From positions 2,418,001-2,482,000 of the forward strand of contig NZ_CP126095.1 in NCBI RefSeq assembly GCF_030123105.1: a DNA stretch of 64,000 bases, read 5' to 3'. Under the pieces are notes generated by a model. That model saw only the letters and a list, made by a program, of their open reading frames with translations, did not search any database and was not told the DNA's origin. Made by a program: the position numbers and the translations under genes. The DNA comes from Paenibacillus sp. G2S3 (GTDB lineage: Bacteria > Bacillota > Bacilli > Paenibacillales > Paenibacillaceae). Of this stretch, positions 1 to 8,919 are shown piece after piece. Each line of letters begins with the position of its first letter. The stretch's first letter is position 1.

Positions 1-1
1 T

Positions 2-934
2 CTTAGTAATGCTATTATAACTAACAAGACTTTTGAGATATCAAAATTAGAGCTATTGGCTGAATGTAAACAGAAAGGATCTCAGTGGTACTGGCAACAG
101 GAACTCATTTCTTTTATTACTAATAGCCAGATCAACGAGCTTCCGGTAGGTAAGGTTGATGAGATTGTGCAATTACAGATGAAGGATGCGGTCACATTTA
201 TTCAAAACAACTACACTAACGATAATTTAGCACTAATATATTTTACCGGACTTCAGGTGCCTGAAATTATATCAAATCTAAATCAAACAATACCATGTGT
301 AGATACTGTAACTCCTAATTCATTAAATCATCATGAGTTAGGCATCAGTTACGGAGTAGAACAGCAAAAGTTTAACTTGTCAATTTGTAGACTGGAGCAT
401 CCTACTAATTTAAAAGTCGTAGACTTCTACTATCAACAAACCTATCAATCAGTGAATCTCAAAGAAAAATTGACAAGGATGTTATTTGAAATCATTACAA
501 AGATAAGTATTGATGAATATGTGTCTGTATCCCCTTATGCTAATAGATGCTCGGACGTTTCAGTAAAGGATAAGCATGTGTCAGCTTATTTTTATTATGC
601 TGTATTTACACTAACCTTTATTTCCATAGATGACACAATATCTACTTTTGCAGAAGACATTGCTTACTATTTGAAACGATTATTGATCACAGAAGAGAAA
701 CTGAAAGCATCGAAAGAAAGTATTTCTCCTTTTTTGTGTGAACCAGAACAGCCTAGCAGAGTTGAATTATTCCAAAATATATCCTCGCATTTTTTTTATG
801 GTGAACCTATTCATATTACGTGTGAACATTACAATCAGTTAAAGGAATTGCTAGATAAAATAGAGGTAAGCGATTTAATGAGTTACAAGAACTGGATTTT
901 GAATGCTCCTTGCAAAATAGTAATCTCTACCTAA
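2..934 (+). CDS. M16 (insulinase)-like peptidase, C-terminal part, cut by window edge
   Basis: The reading frame is open from the first base with no stop, so the gene begins outside the window; the TTG at 56 is only the first internal start-like codon. What is visible looks like the C-terminal half of an M16-type peptidase. The stretch FIQNNYTNDNLALIYFTG resembles the inter-domain strand of that family, ITEEKLKASKES resembles the helix that often follows, and the C-terminus ends with a helix-strand pattern typical of the last domain. The zinc motif HxxEH would be in the missing half. The stop at 932-934 lies just before the ABC exporter start, so the two are probably co-transcribed. M16 proteins near peptide exporters often process or help export ribosomal peptides (AlbE/AlbF of subtilosin are examples). 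The family call is by eye and moderate at best. Confidence 0.5.
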   Translation, partial: LSNAIITNKTFEISKLELLAECKQKGSQWYWQQELISFITNSQINELPVGKVDEIVQLQMKDAVTFIQNNYTNDNLALIYFTGLQVPEIISNLNQTIPCVDTVTPNSLNHHELGISYGVEQQKFNLSICRLEHPTNLKVVDFYYQQTYQSVNLKEKLTRMLFEIITKISIDEYVSVSPYANRCSDVSVKDKHVSAYFYYAVFTLTFISIDDTISTFAEDIAYYLKRLLITEEKLKASKESISPFLCEPEQPSRVELFQNISSHFFYGEPIHITCEHYNQLKELLDKIEVSDLMSYKNWILNAPCKIVIST

Positions 935-939
935 AGGTG

Positions 940-2784
940 ATGATGAGCTTGATTAAAAAAGCAAAACTATTGAAGCGAAATTTAAGGGTTTTTTCAAAAA
1001 CCATTGTTCTTCTTTGGAAGACAAGTCCAGCTACTTTTCTGTCAATTCTTTTTATAGATACACTTATCGGATTGACAGTTCCAGGGAAGTTATGGGCATG
1101 GAAAGAGTTCATAGATGCGGCGACTGAAATTTTGTCTGTTCCTTCTACCTCTTTCAAAAAGATGTTTTTATGGTTGGCCGTAAATTTTCTTCTTGTACTG
1201 CTAGGCTCCGTCTTGGGTAAAGTGTCAAATTTTGTGCAGAATTTATTTTCAGCGCGATTGAATAAAGCTATAACAGATAATATTTTGCATAAAACAATGG
1301 CTTTGGATATGAAAGATTTTGATGACTCCGAAACTTACAATCAAATTCAAAAGTCTAGTGACCAGTCGTTGAATCGAAGTATAAGTATATTGCAAACAAT
1401 TGTAAGTTTTATAAATAATATTACGACTCTTTTTGGTGTTATAGGAATTCTTGTGTTTCTAAAATCTTCCATCGTATTACTGTGTCTTATTTCAGCAGTC
1501 CCGATGTTTTATATCAGTATCAGAATTCTTAACAAATGGTTTGGTGTGTTCAACGAACGGTTTGAACAAAATCGATTTATCAAGCATTTGAAAACAATAT
1601 TAATCACAAATAATTATGTCAAGGAACTAAAAATTTCCCGCTCAGATCAATATCTCACCAAGACTATTCTTGATATATTGGAGAAATACATACATGAGGA
1701 TACAAAAATTAGAAAGCGTTTTTTAATAGAGACATCCTTGGTTGATATCATAGATAATGCGATAATGTATATCATTAAGATTTTGGTAATTATTATTTGT
1801 GTGAACAGCAGGTTAACAATTGGATCTTTAACAATGTATGTAACCGCAGTAGATAATCTAAAAAATGCTGTATCTAATATTCTCTCGTTATTATCGATGG
1901 CTTATGAGAATTGTCTGTATATGCAGAGTATATTTCATTTGCTGGAGATCCCAGAAGAGTATCAGGATGGCAAAAGGGAATTCCCTTCTCCATTTGAGCG
2001 TATAGAATTTAGGCAAGTTTCCTTTAGGTATCCTGGTACGCATCATTATGTACTTAAGAATATCAATGTGGTGCTTGAAGCAGAACATTCCTACGCACTT
2101 GTGGGATTGAATGGATCCGGAAAAACAACGTTTATTAAGTTGCTGCTGAATTTATACCAGCCAACTGAAGGAGAAATATTTGTAGATGGTATAAATATTA
2201 GTGAATTTAATCGTTCGAGCTTGTTTCTGAATGTCGCCGCGGTATTTCAGGACTTTATACAGTATCCTTTTGATATAAAAACTAATATCGGTTTGGGAAA
2301 TTTGGAAGAGGTAAACAATCTGGACAAAATAATTGACGCGGCAAAAAACTCGGGAGCAGATGAATTTATTGCCCAACTTCCTGAGAAATATGAGACCAGA
2401 CTAAAAAAGGAATGGTCCGGCAGTGTCGATTTATCGCTGGGACAATGGCAGAAGCTGGCCATTACGCGGGCGTTAATGAAGCCCTCCGCTATACTAATTC
2501 TGGATGAGCCAACTGCATCATTGGATGTGATCTCAGAACATGAAATTTTCATGCGTTTTCAGGAAATGAAATTCAGTAGATTATGCATAATGGTAACTCA
2601 TCGATTTGTTAATACCAGAGATGTGAATAACATCATTGTTCTTCAGTCGGGAGAGATAAGAGAATTAGGCACGCACGCCGAACTGATCCAGAAAAAAGGA
2701 GTGTATGCGAGTCTGTACAGGATGCAAGCAGATTCGTACGAAAAGGAAGCGTCTGAAGAATTTCACGAAAAAGTCACAATGTAA
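940..2784 (+). CDS. ABC exporter, fused permease and ATPase (HlyB/MsbA type)
   Basis: A half-transporter of about 615 residues: an N-terminal transmembrane domain with about six helices (roughly residues 30-330) and a C-terminal nucleotide-binding domain. The ATPase shows Walker A GLNGSGKTT, a signature LSLGQWQ (instead of LSGGQ), Walker B AILILDEPTASLD and the H-loop VTHRF. There is no N-terminal C39 peptidase domain, so any leader cleavage would need another enzyme, plausibly the adjacent M16-like protein. The start is uncertain: ATG 940 and ATG 943 are very close to the AAAGGTG at 933-939, and TTG 949 has the best spacing. A frame from TTG 910 would overlap the upstream gene and is less likely. 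LSLGQ signatures are seen in exporters of lantibiotic-type peptides. The substrate is unknown. Confidence 0.85.
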   Translation: MMSLIKKAKLLKRNLRVFSKTIVLLWKTSPATFLSILFIDTLIGLTVPGKLWAWKEFIDAATEILSVPSTSFKKMFLWLAVNFLLVLLGSVLGKVSNFVQNLFSARLNKAITDNILHKTMALDMKDFDDSETYNQIQKSSDQSLNRSISILQTIVSFINNITTLFGVIGILVFLKSSIVLLCLISAVPMFYISIRILNKWFGVFNERFEQNRFIKHLKTILITNNYVKELKISRSDQYLTKTILDILEKYIHEDTKIRKRFLIETSLVDIIDNAIMYIIKILVIIICVNSRLTIGSLTMYVTAVDNLKNAVSNILSLLSMAYENCLYMQSIFHLLEIPEEYQDGKREFPSPFERIEFRQVSFRYPGTHHYVLKNINVVLEAEHSYALVGLNGSGKTTFIKLLLNLYQPTEGEIFVDGINISEFNRSSLFLNVAAVFQDFIQYPFDIKTNIGLGNLEEVNNLDKIIDAAKNSGADEFIAQLPEKYETRLKKEWSGSVDLSLGQWQKLAITRALMKPSAILILDEPTASLDVISEHEIFMRFQEMKFSRLCIMVTHRFVNTRDVNNIIVLQSGEIRELGTHAELIQKKGVYASLYRMQADSYEKEASEEFHEKVTM

Positions 2785-2837
2785 CTTCATTTTTTTTCTG
2801 TATAAATCAGTTAAACATAATAGAGAGGAGGGACGTA

Positions 2838-3434
2838 GTGGATGAAGTGGAGTGGATCCGGCGAATACATGAGGGGGAGACGCAGTACTTAACACCGCTG
2901 ATCGAAAGGTATTACCCCGGAATCCAGAAGTATTGCTACTACAGGGTTCGAAGTGAGGAAGAATCGAAGGATCTGACCCAAGAAACTTTCTATCGATTTT
3001 GCAGATATATTGACAGATATAAGAATGCAGGAAAATGCCTCGCATACTTATACACAATCGCTCGTCACCTGTGCAATGATTATCTGCAAAAACGGTATCC
3101 GTTGTGCTGTGTGCATGTGGAGGAAGCAGAAAAACCGTTTTCACAGCCAAACGGCTCCATTGAAGAACAAGTAGAAGGAGAGCATCTGGTTCATGAGCTG
3201 CTTCTACTTCTGCCTGAAGAGCAGCGGGAAATGGTTTTTATGCGGTTTTGTCTGGATATGACCTTCCGCGACATAGCTCGTGTTACGGGAGTAAATGTAT
3301 GCATGGTTCAATATCGAGTGAAGCGTGGGCTAATTGTTTTAAGAAGCTATTTGGAGAGGAGTGAATTCGTTGAAGAAGAAGCAGCGACAGTCCATAGTAA
3401 CTACACTAAGAAACTACCCTTCGTTTCCCGTTGA
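2838..3434 (+). CDS. ECF-type RNA polymerase sigma factor
   Basis: A 198-residue sigma-70 family protein of the extracytoplasmic function class. Region 2 is at about residues 20-55 (RYYPGIQKYCYYRV, then ESKDLTQETFYRF). Region 4 is at about 120-172 (LLPEEQREMVFMRF, FRDIARVTGVNV helix-turn-helix, VQYRVKRGL). The linker between them is short, and region 1 is absent, as usual for this class. The start is GTG 2838, with GAGAGGAGGG at 2823-2832. The 3' end overlaps the next gene by about 65-74 bases, so sigma factor and membrane protein are translationally coupled, the normal layout for a sigma factor and its anti-sigma factor. The downstream ABC genes are likely targets or partners. Confidence 0.85.
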   Translation: MDEVEWIRRIHEGETQYLTPLIERYYPGIQKYCYYRVRSEEESKDLTQETFYRFCRYIDRYKNAGKCLAYLYTIARHLCNDYLQKRYPLCCVHVEEAEKPFSQPNGSIEEQVEGEHLVHELLLLLPEEQREMVFMRFCLDMTFRDIARVTGVNVCMVQYRVKRGLIVLRSYLERSEFVEEEAATVHSNYTKKLPFVSR

Positions 3435-4155
3435 TCGGGGGCGGTTAGAGGAGACCATTCATGAGGCAGCTATAGAACTGCGCCAAGCACAGGCTACACA
3501 GAGAACCTCATTTACAGAGTTCTATAAGGCTCAACTTCGCTTCATCAGTTGGAAGGTATGGGCATTACAGCTGTTAATTGTTGCTGGAATGGGGTTACTT
3601 CTGCATAACTTCATTAATCATCCTCACGGAAATATCCAAATTGTCATGCTAGCATCTATTTCAGCTCCATTACTGGTGATCACGGGGCTACAGACACTGA
3701 CTCGATCTTTAACCTTTCATATGCTGGAGATTGAATTAAGTACTCGGCATGTACTAGAGAAACTGACGCTGGTGCGTATGAGTTTGCTTGGAATAGCGGA
3801 TCTTATCGGCTTGACCTTGCTGGCCGTTCTATTGAATGTTTGGATACAGACGGGGATTTTGAGCCTCCTACTGTATCTGCTGGTGCCCTTCAATATTGCT
3901 TGTCTTGGTTCCCTTTGGTTATTGAACCGGATTCGTACATCAAATTGTGGATATTATTGTCTCCTTTACTGTGCTCTGTTGGTAATTGTGCAGATTATAT
4001 TTACATTTAATTATTCCTTCTCACTGTTTTTATCATCAGTAACTGGATTATGGCAGGTATTACTGGTGCTTTCTACGGTTGGAATTGTTTACGAGACTCG
4101 AGGGGTATGCAGGACATGCAGAAGCCTGGAAACGGCCTCAAGAATACAATTTTAA
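3370..4155 (+). CDS. multi-pass membrane protein, possible anti-sigma factor
   Basis: About 261 residues. A hydrophilic, probably cytoplasmic N-terminal segment of about 65 residues is followed by six predicted membrane helices (starting near WALQLLIVAGMGLLL). No ZAS zinc motif (HxxxCxxC) is seen, so it is not a classical zinc anti-sigma factor. The role is suggested by position only: it overlaps the sigma factor gene and precedes an ABC ATPase and two permeases. TTG 3370 has the best ribosome binding site spacing (GGAGAGGA at 3353-3360); GTG 3361, which touches that site, is the alternative. It could instead be an accessory subunit of the ABC system. Confidence 0.6.
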   Translation: MKKKQRQSIVTTLRNYPSFPVDRGRLEETIHEAAIELRQAQATQRTSFTEFYKAQLRFISWKVWALQLLIVAGMGLLLHNFINHPHGNIQIVMLASISAPLLVITGLQTLTRSLTFHMLEIELSTRHVLEKLTLVRMSLLGIADLIGLTLLAVLLNVWIQTGILSLLLYLLVPFNIACLGSLWLLNRIRTSNCGYYCLLYCALLVIVQIIFTFNYSFSLFLSSVTGLWQVLLVLSTVGIVYETRGVCRTCRSLETASRIQF

Positions 4156-4206
4156 GATTGTGTGAGACAAGTCAAAACAATAGAGAATAAAAGGAGGAAG
4201 TCTGGA

Positions 4207-5097
4207 ATGCTCGAACTGACTTTAAATCAGGTGAGTAAGCATTTTTCCGCCAAAAAGGCGGTAAACGGAATCTCAATCCGACTTACCAGTGGTGTCTACG
4301 GTTTACTGGGGGCAAACGGCGCTGGAAAAACAACATTGCTTCGGATGATCTGCGGTATCCTAAACCCTACTTCGGGAACGATACAGATGAACAATGAGGA
4401 AATTGGTCGTATGGGGGAACGCTATCGCGATTTGCTTGGTTATCTACCTCAGGACTTCGGATATTATCCTGATTTCAGTGCAGAGGAATTTCTGTGGTAC
4501 ATAGGTTCGCTAAAAGGATTGACGCTGGCGGCATCAAAAGGGAAAGCTCGAGAACTACTCGGCACTGTGGCTCTGGATGATGTGGCTCGGAAAAAAATCC
4601 GCACTTTTTCCGGAGGGATGAAACAGCGGCTGGGTATCGCACAGGCACTACTTAATGATCCCCGCTTGTTGGTACTGGACGAGCCGACTGCAGGACTTGA
4701 TCCTAAAGAACGGGTCCGCTTCCGCAACCTTATCGCCGATTTGGGTAGGGACAAGATTGTTATTCTTTCGACACATATTGTATCCGATGTGGAATATATT
4801 GCTGATCAGATTCTTGTAATGAAGAAAGGTAGTTTGCTGACAGCCGGCACGGTGGATCAGCTGACGGCAACGATGAAGAGCTTCGTATGGTCATGTCGTA
4901 TCCCAGTCCGGGAGGCTGAGGAATGGAATGCCCGTTATTGTGTAAGCAATTTGCGGCATGAAGGGGATCAGGTGGAACTGAGAATTGTGTCCGCAGAGAA
5001 ACCTATTGAGCAGGCGACATCGGTCGTGCCAACGCTGGAGGACTTCTATTTATACCATTTTCAGGAGGAAGAAGATATTACGGCTATTGAAAAATAG
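4207..5097 (+). CDS. ABC transporter ATP-binding protein
   Basis: About 296 residues. Walker A GANGAGKTT is near residue 35, the Q-loop is in YLPQDFGYY, the signature is FSGGMKQRL, Walker B is LLVLDEPTAGLD and the H-loop is LSTHIV. The C-terminal 80 residues (from about SFVWSCRIPV) form an extra domain seen in ATPases that pair with ABC-2-like permeases. ATG 4207 is preferred because AAAGGAGGAAG at 4193-4203 precedes it; a GTG 45 bases upstream is in frame but has no good site. It is followed after 12 bases by the first permease. Likely roles are export, lipid or antimicrobial-peptide resistance, or membrane-stress response under control of the adjacent ECF sigma factor. Confidence 0.9.
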   Translation: MLELTLNQVSKHFSAKKAVNGISIRLTSGVYGLLGANGAGKTTLLRMICGILNPTSGTIQMNNEEIGRMGERYRDLLGYLPQDFGYYPDFSAEEFLWYIGSLKGLTLAASKGKARELLGTVALDDVARKKIRTFSGGMKQRLGIAQALLNDPRLLVLDEPTAGLDPKERVRFRNLIADLGRDKIVILSTHIVSDVEYIADQILVMKKGSLLTAGTVDQLTATMKSFVWSCRIPVREAEEWNARYCVSNLRHEGDQVELRIVSAEKPIEQATSVVPTLEDFYLYHFQEEEDITAIEK

Positions 5098-5109
5098 GGG
5101 GCATGACTT

Positions 5110-6348
5110 ATGGATATATTGACCCGTTTCGAGCTGCGAAAGATCATGCGCCGAAAATCATTTTATGCAGGAATTGTAATCTTGATAGTGGCGGCGTTAT
5201 TCTTATCCATTATATTAGTCGCAAATATACAAACCACAGGAAAAGATGGTAAGTTCTTGAATGGAGTGGCAGCTATCCAATTAGAAAGAGAGTACAATCG
5301 GCAGCTTGCCGGTCCGTTGACCATAGAAAAGATGGAAGCAGCGGTTAAAAGACATCAAAAATTACTTCGTGACCCTGAGAACCTTGATGAAAAAGGTGAG
5401 ATGACCGTCGAAGCAAATGCCAAATATGACGTTAAGGATAATCAAATTCAATTTTTGATTACAGATGCATTTTCTCCTGCAAGCGGATATGATTTTTACC
5501 TTATAAACAAAATAAATCCTGAAGACGTTAAGGAATTTTACCAGAAACGGATGGAAAAAGTCCAAGGATTTTTAAAAAGTAATGACTCAGGTAGCAATTA
5601 CACAGTCAAAGAGAAAGCTTTTTTCACCAAAATGAATGAGGAAATTCCGGTGCCTTTTCAAATGAACTATGTTACTGGTTGGAAAAATGTATTTGAGAAT
5701 TTGCCGAGTCTCTTACTAATTATTGCATTTGTCATTGCGGTCTGTCTCGCTCCCGTATTTGCAGGGGAATATCAGAAAGGAACAGACTCCATTGTGTTAT
5801 CTACTCGTTATGGTCGCAGCAAAGCCATCGCTGCCAAATTGAAAGCAAGCTTTATCATATCTGTAGGACTTATTGTGTTAGCAATTGGGATTTATACATT
5901 CTTAATTCTAGGGGTATTTGGATTCGATGGAGCGAATGCCAGCGTGCAGATGATTAAATTTTTGGCTCCTGTTCCCTACACGGTGATGCAAACCTATATG
6001 TGGGCGGTAATTATCGGTAGCCTTGCTTGTCTATTGGTGGGAGCGCTGACACTTTGGCTCTCCAGTCGGATGGGCAACTCATTTTCCGTTATTATAGCCG
6101 TTGGAATTCTTCTTGTAGGTACCCAGTTTATTCCTGAAAATAAAAATAGTCGTCTATTTAATCATCTTATAGAATTGCTGCCAGGTAGTATGTTTGACAG
6201 CTTTAGTAAAATAACAGGTTATGAAGTATTCCAACTTGGGTGGCAGTTGATTCCTGAGTATAAGATAATGGTTGGATTCTCGGTAATAACTATAACACTA
6301 TTGCTGCCTTTAAGTTATCGGGCATTCAAAAAGCATCAGGTTATATAG
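5110..6348 (+). CDS. ABC transporter permease, copy 1 of tandem pair
   Basis: 412 residues: one N-terminal membrane helix (about 20-38), a large hydrophilic, probably extracytoplasmic, domain (about 40-195) and then five or six membrane helices to the end, the usual ABC-2-like layout. The end RAFKKHQVI is shared with the next gene (RAFKKHQVA). It lies 12 bases after the ATPase stop and 12 bases before the second permease, so the three form one operon. The two permeases are the same length and clearly homologous along their whole length (for example MDxLTRFELRKI at the start and VPFQMxYVTGW in the middle). They could form a heterodimer with one ATPase. Substrate unknown. Confidence 0.8.
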   Translation: MDILTRFELRKIMRRKSFYAGIVILIVAALFLSIILVANIQTTGKDGKFLNGVAAIQLEREYNRQLAGPLTIEKMEAAVKRHQKLLRDPENLDEKGEMTVEANAKYDVKDNQIQFLITDAFSPASGYDFYLINKINPEDVKEFYQKRMEKVQGFLKSNDSGSNYTVKEKAFFTKMNEEIPVPFQMNYVTGWKNVFENLPSLLLIIAFVIAVCLAPVFAGEYQKGTDSIVLSTRYGRSKAIAAKLKASFIISVGLIVLAIGIYTFLILGVFGFDGANASVQMIKFLAPVPYTVMQTYMWAVIIGSLACLLVGALTLWLSSRMGNSFSVIIAVGILLVGTQFIPENKNSRLFNHLIELLPGSMFDSFSKITGYEVFQLGWQLIPEYKIMVGFSVITITLLLPLSYRAFKKHQVI

Positions 6349-6360
6349 GAGGCATAAATC

Positions 6361-7599
6361 ATGGACACGCTGACGCGGTTTGAACTGCGGAAAATAATAA
6401 GGAGCAAGTTGTTTTACGTCGTAATTGCGATTGTAATAGCAGTAGTCCTACTTTTAGCTAACATGAGGGTCACAGGGGCATACATAACGGGTAAGGATGG
6501 TGAGGAATTAAAAGGATTGGCTGCAATTTCCCTCCAAAGAGAATACGGACGTCAGCTTGCCGGTCCCTTAACGACGGAAAAATTGGGAAATTCGATTGAA
6601 CGACACAAAAAGGCTCATCTCGATCCGAACAATATTGATGATAAAGGGAATTTAAAGAATGAAGCTTATGCTAAATATGAAGTCCCGGATGAACAGATCA
6701 ATACTTTAATTCGTTACGCATTTTCTCCTTTGAGCAATTATGATTATTCTGTAATGGATAGATTGCAACCAGATGATGCTAAAATGTTTTATGAGAAACG
6801 GATTGAAAAAGTTAACGGTTATTTAAATTACGATTATTCTTATGGTAATTATTCAGTCAAGGAGAAAGCATTCTTTAATACAATGAACGAGCAGCTTCAT
6901 GTTCCATTTCAGATGGACTATGTTACTGGATGGGAAAAAGTATTCCAAAATCTTCAAAACCTCTTTTTAATTATATCTTTGGCCATTGGAATATGCCTCG
7001 CTCCCATGTTCGCCGACGAATATCAGCGGGGTACGGATGCGATCATTTTGTCTTCTCGTTATGGTCGCAATAAGGTCATCACCGCCAAATTAAAGGCTGG
7101 CTTTATTCTATCTATAGCACTACTATTGTTAGCGCTCGTGGCATACACGCTTTTGCTGCTCGGAATATTTGGATTTGAGGGTGCGAAAGCAAATGTGCAG
7201 ATGATTGACCTTTTGGCTCCCGTTTCCTTCACAGTCTTCCAAGCGTATCTGTGGGCGATCCTCATCGGTAGTCTAGCCTGCCTGATGGTGGGAGCATTGA
7301 CTCTGTGGCTGTCCAGCCTTATGAGTAGTCCCTTTTCTGTTATCATTGTCATAGGAATATTGGTTATTGGTCCACTGTTCATTCCTGCCAGCAAGAGCAG
7401 TCGACTGTTTAATCATCTGATAGATTTGCTGCCAGGTAATATGTTTGACGGTTTTAAAAAAATAACCTCATATGAATTGTTTAATCTGTTTGGTGTTTTA
7501 ATTCCAGAATATAAGGTCATGGCAGGCTTCGCTCTTGTTGTTATAGTGCTACTACTGCCTCTTACTTATAGGGCATTTAAGAAACATCAAGTGGCCTGA
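6361..7599 (+). CDS. ABC transporter permease, copy 2 of tandem pair
   Basis: 412 residues with the same plan as the preceding gene: N-terminal helix, hydrophilic domain of about 150 residues, then a C-terminal block of membrane helices. ATG 6361 is preceded by AGGAGGC. It is a tandem duplicate; the most divergent part is the extracytoplasmic domain (residues about 90-170), while the C-terminal membrane part is more conserved. This suggests that the paired permeases share the ATPase but differ in what they contact outside. It is the last gene of the sigma factor/ABC operon; the 130 bases downstream contain no strong hairpin that I could identify. Confidence 0.8.
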   Translation: MDTLTRFELRKIIRSKLFYVVIAIVIAVVLLLANMRVTGAYITGKDGEELKGLAAISLQREYGRQLAGPLTTEKLGNSIERHKKAHLDPNNIDDKGNLKNEAYAKYEVPDEQINTLIRYAFSPLSNYDYSVMDRLQPDDAKMFYEKRIEKVNGYLNYDYSYGNYSVKEKAFFNTMNEQLHVPFQMDYVTGWEKVFQNLQNLFLIISLAIGICLAPMFADEYQRGTDAIILSSRYGRNKVITAKLKAGFILSIALLLLALVAYTLLLLGIFGFEGAKANVQMIDLLAPVSFTVFQAYLWAILIGSLACLMVGALTLWLSSLMSSPFSVIIVIGILVIGPLFIPASKSSRLFNHLIDLLPGNMFDGFKKITSYELFNLFGVLIPEYKVMAGFALVVIVLLLPLTYRAFKKHQVA

Positions 7600-7729
7600 A
7601 TTTGAGAATATTTTGAAATGGTTTACTATTTATACTCATAGATGATTTTTCGCGATAGATCTTTTTTTATAGCCAGTCTGAAGCAACACTCCTTAGAATA
7701 AAAGAATATACAAAAAGAGGAGTGAAACC

Positions 7730-8814
7730 ATGACGCAGATCATATGTTCACCGACTAAATATATTCAGGGGTATGGCGAGATTCGTAAGCTGGGAGATTA
7801 TTGTTTGCAGCTAGGATCGAACAGAGCTTTTGCGATTGTAGATCCTTATATTTTTTCCATGTACAAGGAGGATATCTTACACAGCTTTGAAGTGAACGAT
7901 ATTCCCCTTATAATGCGCGAATTCAAGGGTGAGTGCAGCCGTAATCAGGTGGATGAGATAGTGTTAGAACTTGGCCTGAAGGACGCTGAAGTTATCTTAG
8001 GAATCGGTGGCGGCAAGACCTTAGATACGGCAAAAGCATTAAGCCACATGGCGGGTCTCCCGGTAGTTATTGTACCCACAGTGGCCTCGACGGATGCACC
8101 TTGCAGCGCTTTATCAGTGTTGTATACGGACGAAGGTGACTTCGACTATTACCTTCCATTAAAAAAAATCCTGATATGGTGATCGCAGATATAGATATCA
8201 TCGCTAAAGCCCCTGCAAGATTGCTGGCGGCTGGAATGGGTGATGCTTTGTCCACCTATTACGAAGCAAGAGCTTGCCGTCAATCAAGAGCGGTTACTCA
8301 TGCAGGCGGGACTAGCACAATCGCAGCGTTCTCTTTAGCACGTGCTTGTCTGGACACACTTCTTGCTGAAGGTGAATCCGCACTCCTGGATGTTAAACAG
8401 GGGATCACCTCTTCTGCAGTGGAACATATCGTTGAAGCTAATATTTACTTGAGCGGCGTTGGGTTTGAGAGCGGTGGGCTTGCTGCAGCCCATGCTATTC
8501 ATAACGGACTGACCCTGCATGAGGAATGCAGGAATGTGTTACATGGTGAGAAGGTTGCCTTTGCTACGATCGTGCAGTTGGTCTTGGAGAAGGCTTCAGA
8601 AGATGAGATCGCTCAGGTCATTGCTTTTTGCAAAAAAGTCAGCCTTCCCGTTACACTTAAGGAGCTTGGGATCACCAGTAGCGATATGGATAAATTAATG
8701 GTGGTTGCAGAAGCTAGCTGCTCCCAGGAAAGCCCAATGAAGAATATGCCATTTGAAGTTCAATCTGTGGATGTGCTGGAAGCAATCCTTGCCACAGACA
8801 AGCGCGGGTATTAG
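7730..8814 (+). pseudogene. gldA: glycerol dehydrogenase GldA, interrupted by a one-base frameshift
   Basis: Two frames together give a complete iron/zinc-type alcohol dehydrogenase of about 360 residues. The first (7730-8182) has the NAD-binding part with GIGGGKTLDTAKAL and VPTVASTDAPCSA. The second (continuing to 8814) has the metal-binding part with MGDALSTYYEA, AHAIHNGLT and LHGEKVAFA, the places where the Asp and two His ligands are expected. The frames join at an A8 run (8161-8168). One more A would give the expected sequence PLKKNPDMVIADIDI. The rest is intact, so the break is recent, a sequencing error in a homopolymer, or a slippage site. The start is ATG 7730 after AGAGGAG. GldA oxidises glycerol to dihydroxyacetone with NAD. 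Confidence 0.85.
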
Positions 8815-8919
8815 CAACAGCTCTATTGTAAATTATTGCGAACCCTCCTCGTACATATTTAACCTTCGTGAACCAAACAATGAGAACAATTGTTTAAGAC
8901 GAAGGAGGCGTTCCTCTTG

